Source: Micromonospora cremea
Lineage (GTDB): Bacteria > Actinomycetota > Actinomycetes > Mycobacteriales > Micromonosporaceae
Reading direction: 5' to 3'
Length of the DNA stretch: 64,000 nt
Assembly (NCBI RefSeq): GCF_900143515.1
Contig: NZ_FSQT01000001.1
Span: forward strand, 496,001-560,000
Made by a program: the position numbers and the translations under genes. The first letter of the stretch is position 1. Each line of letters opens with the position of its first letter. Below, one piece after another: positions 29,201 to 35,796 of this stretch. The notes beneath the pieces were generated by a model. The model saw only the letters and a program-made list of their open reading frames with translations. It did not search any database and had not been told where the DNA came from.

Positions 29201-30005
29201 GGCGGCTGACGCCGAGCAGCGGACCGACGCGGCCGACGTGCTCGCGGCGCAGCGACGCCTGGCCCTGTCGGCGAGCCTGAACGACCTGGTGGACCGCCTG
29301 CTCATGGACTGCGAACAGGCCACCACGCCCGAACGCAAGGCCAGTGTCCAGAAAATGATCAAAGAGCTGGACACCCACCCGGAGGCTTTGCAGATCATCG
29401 ACGAATGGCGTACCGCCACCAGGAGCGCCATCGAGGCCTGGGGCCTGGCCACCGCGGCCGTCGTCGACCGGCGCACCGAGCAGGCGGACTTCCGGGCGGC
29501 GTTCGAGACTCCGCAGGCCGCCGTCTCGGCCGGGTTCCTCGGCCGCCACGGCGCGCTCCTCCAGTTCGGCGACCTGGGCCGGCTGTCGGCGTTGGTCGGC
29601 CGGTTAGCCAAAGCGGCCCCGGTGGTGGCCAAGGCGGGCCGGTTCGCGACCTTGCTGGGCCGCGTCGCCAGGGTCGCTCCGTACCTGGGGGTCGTGACGA
29701 CCTTCGCTGACCTCGGGTACAGCTGGATGAAGGAGGGCAAGTCCGCCAAGGCCCGGGAGAAGGGCCTCAAGGAACTTCGGGAGGTCGTCGAGCTCAGGGC
29801 CAACGGGATCGTCGACTCCGAGCCCCAGCTCGCCGAGCTGGGCGCCCAGCGCGCCGCATTGGCAGAACTCTCCGCCGACCTGCGCGGCGAAGGCCAGCAC
29901 GACCAGCGGGACCTCGCCGAAGCGCAGACCCGCGCCCACCGGTATGCCGCTGCGGCGGACTCCGCCGCCGCCCATCTGAGCAAGGGGAGCAACATCGATG
30001 TCTGA
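26271..30005 (+). CDS. Tandem dynamin-like GTPase with central hydrophobic segment
   Basis: About 1244 residues, starting at the ATG inside the ATGA overlap with the previous stop; an in-frame ATG at 26127 would overrun that gene. Two GTPase domains are visible. The first has P-loop GRTGAGKT (90-97) and VDTPGILGW. The second has P-loop GDYSSGKT (about 740-747), switch-I-like APTTDHV, DTPGFQSG, and HRVD in the G4 position. Between them a strongly hydrophobic Ala/Gly/Val stretch (about 498-532) looks like a membrane-inserting hairpin, as in bacterial dynamin-like proteins. The flanks are helical. The first domain's G4 motif is unclear (NVRE). Family knowledge: such GTPases remodel membranes, and LeoA/Eleos-type ones act in phage defence. 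Inferred role: membrane-acting effector of the operon. Confidence 0.75.
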   Translation: MTTPDPSITALQAACRDAVARSRPEAERLRRRLERVIADLGTLASDCTDEGVRQLLRVEVDVAALSVDKFRQIVDERLTEVGDFTVVMFGRTGAGKTTLINAFVSGDGSGISPGENDWTVEVADVTWPGGVLVDTPGILGWGRANGVEELREQAYRGLIRADLVLLCFDTSNATAAEFDQVARWVANYGKHAVAVLNVREHEWRRPDRVPRLQGRLDMSQDVADHAERVRAELAVLGLPDVPVVAVSSMRAAFARGDVYLGPAAETRDLLRRRFGTSTVLTWSNLHRLELLLTETIREHAVALRLGSQQRQIAGEAHALAATWHDLAVTAAGAAATVEDAINQIQLMVGDPALLGPDAMNPATALGRLVRRLRELERGRGEPLSPGGQGSISLYAENLVGAKLGAVRAEARAQGELIVDRLMAKGEVADAATLLSQILPHKAIDDAVTEVGQTFAEHVKHRLNVVAKRMELATGPASRYPLGVDGKAGRRLRGAGYAVPGAIAIGAVAAAVLLGPVGILAGAVAGLLGDLIGRFLRSRAAQKLEESRAAAKAQVRAAIESHFDELERELCAELVLRTVDALAAQVTGLIDVGLAVHALRRRSEAHVGRLRKLTDELAAERVTRTLAARTAARLAAAWRMDDRQCRHEVWLGEDWCADPAFLSDTDTDDYPPAEPFPAEHRLVGPRTGALLTRIAGSPPPGSARTWLDSLTGLSGDFRARDVLRELTAASGGRPPRIVLCGDYSSGKTSFVRRLFREAGAAVPDGLVVGAAPTTDHVRVYAWESYSVIDTPGFQSGTEAHRAAARVALEQADLIVYLFTPNITVGDRAELQALLLGDPEAGLTAKHGRCLFVIHRVDEIGIDPIDAPLTFAARCRRRERELSGELTRLMTEGGADPGGIAEQVVSMAADPFRYARGSQDWDGFADLVEVLRDRRAALAANGTDAAVLHLGVARFTALRQEAQAQEAAISARAEQRAMLAADAEQRTDAADVLAAQRRLALSASLNDLVDRLLMDCEQATTPERKASVQKMIKELDTHPEALQIIDEWRTATRSAIEAWGLATAAVVDRRTEQADFRAAFETPQAAVSAGFLGRHGALLQFGDLGRLSALVGRLAKAAPVVAKAGRFATLLGRVARVAPYLGVVTTFADLGYSWMKEGKSAKAREKGLKELREVVELRANGIVDSEPQLAELGAQRAALAELSADLRGEGQHDQRDLAEAQTRAHRYAAAADSAAAHLSKGSNIDV

Positions 30006-31881
30006 AGTCTGGGCGCCGACCGAGGTGACCACGGCGGCGGCGACCGTCCTCGGTTCCACCACGGTCGATCAGTGGCACGGCCGGTGGCAGGAGTTCGCCG
30101 GCACCCCGTCGGTGCGGATCACCGTTGCCGGACCGTACAACACCGGCAAGTCCAGCCTGCTCAAGAGGTTGCTGGTGGATGCCGGCGCGACCGTGCCCGG
30201 GTGGCTGACCGCCAGTGCCCGCCGCGAGACGTTCCTGGCCGAGGCGGTGGCCGCGGGTGACATCACCTATGTGGACACCCCCGGACTTGACAGCGGAGAG
30301 GGAAGCCATGACGCGGCCGCGGCGCACGCCATCGCCCTCACCGACGCGCTGGTGCTGCTGATCGGGCCACAGTTGGTGCTCAACGACGTCGAGCGCGCCG
30401 CAGCACTGGTCGAGGGGACGTTCCTCGCCGCGGCAGGCGGCGCGGTGTTCCCGCCGGGAGCGCTGCTACTGGTGATCGCCCGGGGCGACACCATGGGCAC
30501 GGACCCGGTCGACGGTCCGGAGGGCTACCGGCAGCTGTGTGAACGCAAGCGGGCGCAGTTGCACTCTGCCCTGCAGCGGGCGCTGCCCGGGCGTCTCCTG
30601 CCGGAGATCGTCGTCATCGCCGCGGACAGCAGCGGGGCACAGGCGCGCCGCGCGCAACCCCAGCCGGCCGCGTACGACCGCTCCCGCCCGTGGGACGGCG
30701 TGGGTGCGCTCAGCTCGGCCCTGGCCGGCCTCTCCGCTCGCAGGTCGGAGCTGCGCACCGCTGCCGCGGCACGCCACTGGCGGCACCTGGCCGACGCCGC
30801 GATCACCGAGGCCGGCATCGAGATCGAGCGGCTGACCGCCGAAGTGGATGGGCGCCGGGCACTGACCGAGCAGCTAGCGGCGTTGCGGCACGAACTGGAC
30901 ACCGCCGACGCGAGCGCTCGCACGCGTCTGCAGAGTCTCATCGTGCGTGAGTTGACCGCCGTGGTGCACGTCTCGGTCGGAGAGGACCAGAACGTCCTGG
31001 TGAACGAGGCCATTCGCCGCATCGAACAGCACGTCGAGGCGTGGCTGGCCCAGTCGAACAAGATCCTGGTCGACCTGACGCGCCGGGCCAAGGTCGAACT
31101 GCAAAGCGGGACCCAGGCCCAGTTGCCCACCGAGTATCTGCGTGGCACGGTGAACGAACTGCTGGCCCAGCGTCATGCACCGGCGGCGGGCACCGAACGC
31201 GGCACCGAGCGGCTGATGAAAGCGGTCGACCTGCTGGCGGGCAACGCCCAGACGATATTGAGCAAGGTCTATGAGGCGGGCGCCGGTATGACGCTGGAGA
31301 ACGCGCGCCTGGAGCTCGGCCGCTTTGACGCGCTGGTGGCGGCGCTCAAGCCGGAGACCGCCAAGGAAGCCCTGAAACTGCTGGACCAGGCCGATGTGTT
31401 CACCAGCGACGCGGCGGCGGGCCAACTCGCGAAACTGAAGGACGATGGTCCCGCCCGCCAGCTAATCGAGTTCCTGAGCCGGCCCGGCGGCGTGACCAGC
31501 CCGGCGCATGCCGCCAATCTCGCCAAGCGGCTGCGCTGGACGTCGGCGATCGGTGAGGCGGCACCGGTCCTGTTCTCGCTGACCCGTCTGGGCATCAGCG
31601 ACCACAAGGGCGAGCAGCTCAGCCGAGAGCAGCAGCGCAAGCGCGAGGAGCTGACCCACCAGATCGCCGCCCGTGCGCCCGAGATCGCCGAGCTTATGCT
31701 CGACGGCCCCGGCGCGCCATGGGCAGAATCGATCACGGAGGTACGTGAGGCGCTGCGCCTGGCCGCACCGTTCGAGAACGAGACGGCGGCCATCGAAGCG
31801 CGCCGTGCCGAGTTCGCGACGGCCCGGGCGACGCTCACCTCGGCCTATACGCGCCACCGCCCGCTCGGTGAGGCCGCCTGA
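29998..31881 (+). CDS. Dynamin-like GTPase, last gene of the operon
   Basis: A 627-residue single GTPase: P-loop GPYNTGKS (45-52), DTPGLDSGEG (93 onward) and ARGD (161-164) in the G4 position. After the GTPase come long helical, Ala/Leu/Glu-rich stretches (about 255-460, 560-620) resembling a dynamin stalk. No membrane span is evident, unlike its neighbour, so the pair may work as a heteromer as described for bacterial dynamin pairs (inference). The ATG at 29998 overlaps the preceding stop by 8 bp. A perfect hairpin begins 20 bp after its stop. The GTPase core is most like the second domain of the previous gene in motif style ('GDYSSGKT' against 'GPYNTGKS'). Confidence 0.75.
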   Translation: MSEVWAPTEVTTAAATVLGSTTVDQWHGRWQEFAGTPSVRITVAGPYNTGKSSLLKRLLVDAGATVPGWLTASARRETFLAEAVAAGDITYVDTPGLDSGEGSHDAAAAHAIALTDALVLLIGPQLVLNDVERAAALVEGTFLAAAGGAVFPPGALLLVIARGDTMGTDPVDGPEGYRQLCERKRAQLHSALQRALPGRLLPEIVVIAADSSGAQARRAQPQPAAYDRSRPWDGVGALSSALAGLSARRSELRTAAAARHWRHLADAAITEAGIEIERLTAEVDGRRALTEQLAALRHELDTADASARTRLQSLIVRELTAVVHVSVGEDQNVLVNEAIRRIEQHVEAWLAQSNKILVDLTRRAKVELQSGTQAQLPTEYLRGTVNELLAQRHAPAAGTERGTERLMKAVDLLAGNAQTILSKVYEAGAGMTLENARLELGRFDALVAALKPETAKEALKLLDQADVFTSDAAAGQLAKLKDDGPARQLIEFLSRPGGVTSPAHAANLAKRLRWTSAIGEAAPVLFSLTRLGISDHKGEQLSREQQRKREELTHQIAARAPEIAELMLDGPGAPWAESITEVREALRLAAPFENETAAIEARRAEFATARATLTSAYTRHRPLGEAA

Positions 31882-31900
31882 CCCCGTCGTGGGTCGTCAC

Positions 31901-31946
31901 CGACCCGCACGTGCCCACGCCGTGAGGCGTGGGCACGTGCGGGTCG
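31901..31946 (+). terminator. Perfect 21-bp hairpin ending the four-gene operon
   Basis: Bases 31901-31921 and 31926-31946 are exact reverse complements (arm begins CGACCCGCACGTGCCCACG) around the loop GTGA. The hairpin starts 20 bp after the last stop and has no U-tract, as is common for actinobacterial terminators. Confidence 0.85.
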
Positions 31947-31959
31947 CGTCGCGGCGGCC

Positions 31960-32520
31960 AGGGCACGATCGGCGAGGTGACCGCCTGGTGTCGGCGTACT
32001 CCGGGTAGCGGGAGCGGGTGATGCTCTCCGTGAGACCGTCGAGCCGACGAACAGTGCGGTGAGCAGGACCGCACCCAGAACCGTCCACTGCGTCACCGAA
32101 CCGGCGGCGACCGTGCCGAAGCCGAACACCACCCGCCATTGCGCCTGCTCGAAGAAAAAGATGGGGTGGCGCAAGTACCGGAACAGGCCCGTGCGCGCGA
32201 ACCGCGACTCGGGCTCGCGACCGGTCGCAATCGTCGCGTGCTTGCGTCGGTGGAGTTCCACTGCTGCTGGTCGGCGACGGTCTTACCGGCGAGGAACACC
32301 ACCGCGAGCACGGCGTCGAGCGGCCCCTAACGGCCGCGGATGGGTCAGCGCCGTGTACGCGGGCAGGCGCGCCCGAAGGATTGCCCACCGGTAGTCCTCG
32401 CCGCCGGGGGCGTACCCGCTGCGCCGGCCGAAGTAAAAGTCAACCGCGCCCCCACAGCAGTACCAGTACAGCCAGTACATTCAGCCGGGTGCCGGCGAAG
32501 TCGGCGTCTCGGTAGGTGGG
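31960..32520 (-). pseudogene. Decayed DUF1295-like membrane methyltransferase gene
   Basis: Fragments in three frames of the minus strand line up with one family: DFYFGRRSGYAPGGEDYRWAI (about 32440-32370), then GKTVADQQQWN (about 32290), then TGLFRYLRHPIFFFEQAQW and GSVTQWTVLGAVLLTALFVGSTV (about 32190-32040), and finally TESITRSRYPEYAD in another frame. This order is typical of DUF1295/isoprenylcysteine-methyltransferase-like membrane proteins. At least two frameshifts and an internal deletion break it. No intact product is expected. Confidence 0.75.
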
Positions 32521-32984
32521 GGACCGCCGACCAAGATGGGTGGCGGCACGGTCAAACGACCGTGGCCGGGTGCATGTGTCGTACTTCCGTCCCGGCGGCC
32601 GGCTGATTGGCGACCTGCTCGCGCTGGAGTAGGCCGCACGCTGGGCAGTCTGGCAGGAACACGGGCGTTGCCGGCATACGTTCACGATCACGAGTGCGCC
32701 CGGGCGGCGAACCTGGCAACTGGCCGACGCGCCAAGGAGCCGCCACGCCCACGACGACTGGCTACCCGCACTCGCCGAGGATGTACTCGGCTAGGTGATC
32801 TCCGCTGTGATGAAAGTAGAACCGGCGCGATCCGCACTCGTCGGCGCACATGCGATTACAGCCGCCTATGCATCAGCCGCTCAGGGTGGCATGCCGTACC
32901 GCCTGCCGAACGCACGCAGCTGACTCCTTTGATCCGGACCGGTGAGGTTCCAGGGACGATGACGACGGTCTCACAAGCTACGCC

Positions 32985-33659
32985 CTACATCGGCTCGTGG
33001 ATGAAGTCGACCCCGAACACCTGCCCTGCCTTGTCATACTCGGCGACGGTCGGGTCCGTTGAGTAGACAGCGAACACGGAAGCCGGATCGGCCGCGACGT
33101 CCCTACGCGGCCAGATGGAGAACGACGTCGGCCGGGGTTCCCTCAGGTAGCTGAGTTCGCGCCGGACTCCGAGTGCCGCACGCATCATGTGCTTCTGGAA
33201 CGCAGTGTTCTTGCACTCCACGGCCATCCGGATCACGTGGTGGGGAGGGTAGCCCGACTTGAAGCCAGCCGGGAGGATCACGATGTCAAGTTCATGGCAG
33301 TCGCCCCGCTGCGGGGGCAACTCACCTCGGCGGAGGTGGTGGCTCAATGTCAGAAACTCGATGTCGGTCCAGACCTCCAACACTGACTGGCCCCATTGAC
33401 GCAGCTCAAAGTGCGCGAACGAACGATCGATGGGTCCGCCTGATGAGCGAAGCCGCATTTTGTCTGAGCCGACGAGGATGACCTCGTATCGCTCGCGGGT
33501 CCGTAGGTTCTCCAGGATCACACTGAGGACCCACGCTTCGTAGAGCTTCCCGGGGGTCATGCTGAGTGTGAGACCTCCTGCGGATGTGACGGAGGCATGC
33601 CGGTAGCGGGCCATGACCGCGTCAATGCGCTTTTTGATGTCGTCAACCGTCAGTCCCAT
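32985..33659 (-). CDS. Putative PD-(D/E)XK nuclease-like protein
   Basis: 224 residues. The arrangement KLYEAWVLSVIL (Glu in a first helix), HELDIVILP (Asp) and VIRMAVECKN (ExK) is the classic PD-(D/E)XK order. The rest is not recognised. The ATG at 33659 lies within the end of the upstream gene (10 bp overlap), so it is the last gene of a coupled minus-strand cluster. Given the surroundings a role in DNA cleavage or defence is likely but inferred. The spacing of the motifs fits a REase-fold domain of normal size, and nothing suggests truncation. Confidence 0.6.
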   Translation of the reverse strand: MGLTVDDIKKRIDAVMARYRHASVTSAGGLTLSMTPGKLYEAWVLSVILENLRTRERYEVILVGSDKMRLRSSGGPIDRSFAHFELRQWGQSVLEVWTDIEFLTLSHHLRRGELPPQRGDCHELDIVILPAGFKSGYPPHHVIRMAVECKNTAFQKHMMRAALGVRRELSYLREPRPTSFSIWPRRDVAADPASVFAVYSTDPTVAEYDKAGQVFGVDFIHEPM

Positions 33660-34048
33660 TGCTCCTCGCCTTCGTTCAGCAGCGCAATCAGGTCGTCGAG
33701 TTCCTGGACGGCGGCGTCGAGATCTGGTGAACCCACCAGGTCGATCGTCGCCGTGCCGTAGGCGAGTTGGTCGGCGGGCGTCAGGTCGAGGACGATGCCT
33801 TCCACTGGGCCGCCGGACTCGGTGCGGACGTGAGCGAGGCGCTCCATGATGCGACGTGCTGTGCGGTCGCTGCCGAGGCGCATCTCGTCGCGCAGCCCGT
33901 GCAGGTAGCTCATCAGCTGCCGTCGCGCGGTTGGCGGGTCGGCCGAGCGGGCCGATCCGACCAGGAGTTGGTCCAGGTCGCCGCGCCGCGATTCGATCAC
34001 CGCGTCACGAATGTATTGCAGCAGCTCGGCGTACTCGTCCTCGGTCAT
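33650..34048 (-). CDS. Hypothetical acidic protein upstream of the PD-(D/E)XK gene
   Basis: 132 residues from the ATG at 34048 (MTEDEYAELLQYIR), preceded by GAGGGACGA. Mostly helical, with an acidic C-terminal helix (AAVQELDDLIALLNEGEE). No domain recognised. It overlaps the following nuclease-like gene by 10 bp, which suggests a dedicated partner, perhaps an inhibitor or adaptor of the nuclease; this is inference only. A longer in-frame start at 34231 exists but would overlap the upstream gene heavily. Confidence 0.6.
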   Translation of the reverse strand: MTEDEYAELLQYIRDAVIESRRGDLDQLLVGSARSADPPTARRQLMSYLHGLRDEMRLGSDRTARRIMERLAHVRTESGGPVEGIVLDLTPADQLAYGTATIDLVGSPDLDAAVQELDDLIALLNEGEEQWD

Positions 34049-34076
34049 ACTTCGTCCCTCTGGCGGATTGCGGTGA

Positions 34077-34487
34077 TCAGCGCTCGAACAGCGACCAATG
34101 GTCGCGCCACTGCGCGACGTGGGCTGGCTCGATTGCTGCGTGTCGGCTCTGCGGATTGCGCGGACGGGTACCACCGACGCGTTCGAGGAAGGACTCGTGT
34201 CGCTCCCGTACGCCCTTGCGGAGTTCGTCACCGGGCACGAGGTAGAGGGCTGTCATTGCGTCGGTGACATCGACGAGGATGTAGCGCTCCTGGCCGGAGC
34301 TGATGAAGTCAGTGACGTCAGCGATCTGCCAGGCGCCCATACCGGCGAGCATGACGACTGCGGACAGGCCGTTGACCTCGACGTACCGGTGCGAGCCCAC
34401 GATCTCGGCAGAGTAGCCGTGCAGCATGGCGTGTGCGACCGCGAGGTGGCGGCCGGCCTGGTGCTTCTGGTGGTTCGTGGGGGTCAC
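34077..34487 (-). CDS. Hypothetical protein in the PD-(D/E)XK gene cluster
   Basis: About 136 residues. The GTG at 34487 is chosen because AAGGAGG lies 7 bases upstream and the GTG overlaps the preceding stop as GTGA. The segment AHAMLHGYSAEIVGSHRYVEVNG...QERYILVDVTDAMTALYLVP suggests an alpha/beta fold, loosely like small endonuclease-fold proteins, but no catalytic set is visible. It ends 28 bp before the next gene. Function unknown. Confidence 0.55.
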   Translation of the reverse strand: MTPTNHQKHQAGRHLAVAHAMLHGYSAEIVGSHRYVEVNGLSAVVMLAGMGAWQIADVTDFISSGQERYILVDVTDAMTALYLVPGDELRKGVRERHESFLERVGGTRPRNPQSRHAAIEPAHVAQWRDHWSLFER

Positions 34488-34765
34488 GCGTCCTCCTTGG
34501 ACACCTTGAAGCTGCCGAGCGTAGCGGTGCCGACGTCGCACCACGCACCGCAGAACGGGCGGCTGCGGCCGCCGATCATCGCGCCGTGCAGAGACTGATG
34601 GACAGATTCAGCAGCCGCCGCGTAAATGGTGTCGAAGGGGGAGGCTCGCGTCCGCTGCTGTTCCTCGACGTGGGCGGAACGCTCGTACCGCTCGTCGGCG
34701 CCGGGCGGCAGATGGGCGGTAACGTCTACCCGTTGCTGGCCGGGCTCAACCCCGAAGACAGCCAC
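34484..34765 (-). CDS. Small hypothetical protein, first gene of the cluster
   Basis: Up to 93 residues; the true start is uncertain. The C-terminal part (SPFDTIYAAAAESVHQSLHGAMIG, then SRPFCGAWCDVGTATLG) looks coding. Its stop overlaps the next gene's GTG as GTGA, right after a strong AAGGAGG, which supports it as a real upstream gene. The CGAWC pair of cysteines is its only notable motif. Not recognised. Confidence 0.4.
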   Translation of the reverse strand: MAVFGVEPGQQRVDVTAHLPPGADERYERSAHVEEQQRTRASPFDTIYAAAAESVHQSLHGAMIGGRSRPFCGAWCDVGTATLGSFKVSKEDA

Positions 34766-35106
34766 AGGCCCCGATCATCGACTGGCCGGACGACGATGAC
34801 GACGGCGGTCGGCTGCGCTGGAAGACGCGCCGCCTCGTCGAGTGGCCGCGGGACGCCGATTCGTCTGGGTCGACCATGAGATCACCGATGCCGATCGGAC
34901 GTGGGTGGCAGCGAGCTACAGCCTTTATGCAGAACCGGAGAACAGGAGTGGAGAGGGGGAAGGGCCCACAAATTCATAGGGGCTGGCAAGGCGGCGCCCC
35001 CAGGAGCTGCTCAACCGTGAAGGTGTCGAGACTCGGAACGCCGCCGTGTGTAGCTGCTAAATCAACTGGATCGACGCCGACAGCGTCGGACTCGGACTCG
35101 GACACG
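34766..35106. other. Stretch without a supported gene
   Basis: Between the minus-strand nuclease cluster and the recombinase scar. Short frames exist on both strands but none has a ribosome-binding site plus recognisable content. The promoter of the leftward cluster probably lies at its left end. Confidence 0.4.
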
Positions 35107-35640
35107 TTATTTCCACACGAGGCGTGATGGTTCTTCGTGTTTGACCTGATCCCCATCCCGTTGGGCGGGGATTTTCGCTGTGGCGGCGAGGAAGCACCCC
35201 GCAGGGTTGAGCGGGTAGATTGCAGTCTCGGATTCGACGGTCCAGGTGTGCTGGTCGCACACGATGATCATGTGGTTGGCGCGCAGGTAGGTGGCGACCT
35301 TTTCCGGATCGGGGCTGCGCAGCGCGGGGTGGTGACGGTGTAGCCCGCGGTCGTGCTGGACGCGGTCCAGGAGGTGGTCCGAGCGCATGTAGAGGATCTT
35401 CGGCTGTGGTGAGGTTTTGGTGCGGCTGCTGGTGTGGCCGTGCCGGCAGCGGTAACCGGGACGGCCATGGACCCAGTGCGAGTCCATGATCCGACCGCAA
35501 ACGCCGCAGCACACGAGGCCGGCCATGAGGTAGCGGCGAGCAGCGCCATCAGCGGGGATGGGCGCGGTGTGGATCGCCTGAGCTGCGACGAACTGCTCCT
35601 CGCTGCGGTCCGGTTCAGCCGGATCGAGCCCGCAGGGCGC
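35107..35640 (-). pseudogene. C-terminal remnant of a large serine recombinase
   Basis: Minus-strand frame with SEEQFVAAQ at its upstream end, RRYLMAGLVCCGVCGRIMDSHWV and GRPGYRCRHGHTSS, the recombinase zinc-ribbon region shared by actinobacterial large serine recombinases. The catalytic N-terminal resolvase domain is absent, since the frame continues only to about 35640-35780 before the next gene on the other strand. It is therefore an integrase scar and hints that an integrative element once entered here. Confidence 0.75.
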
Positions 35641-35796
35641 GCCGGGTTCGTGACCGGGCTCCTCGCGGGCCTGCAGATTCCCTACGTTTGTGATCGCGTG
35701 GCAGGCTGGTACCGCAGACTGGCCGGTCCAGGGCCCCTTGCCACGGAGATCTACAAAGGACCAGCTGATCGTGCGGCGCAGTGAGGTCCGTAGGCT

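Noticed and set aside
27189-29549. 786-codon minus-strand frame opposite the tandem GTPase gene
   Set aside because: Shadow frame caused by GC-rich codon use; no motifs, while the plus strand has clear GTPase motifs.
34433-34879. Plus-strand frame across the start of the nuclease cluster
   Set aside because: The minus strand has coupled starts and a strong AAGGAGG; the plus frame has neither.
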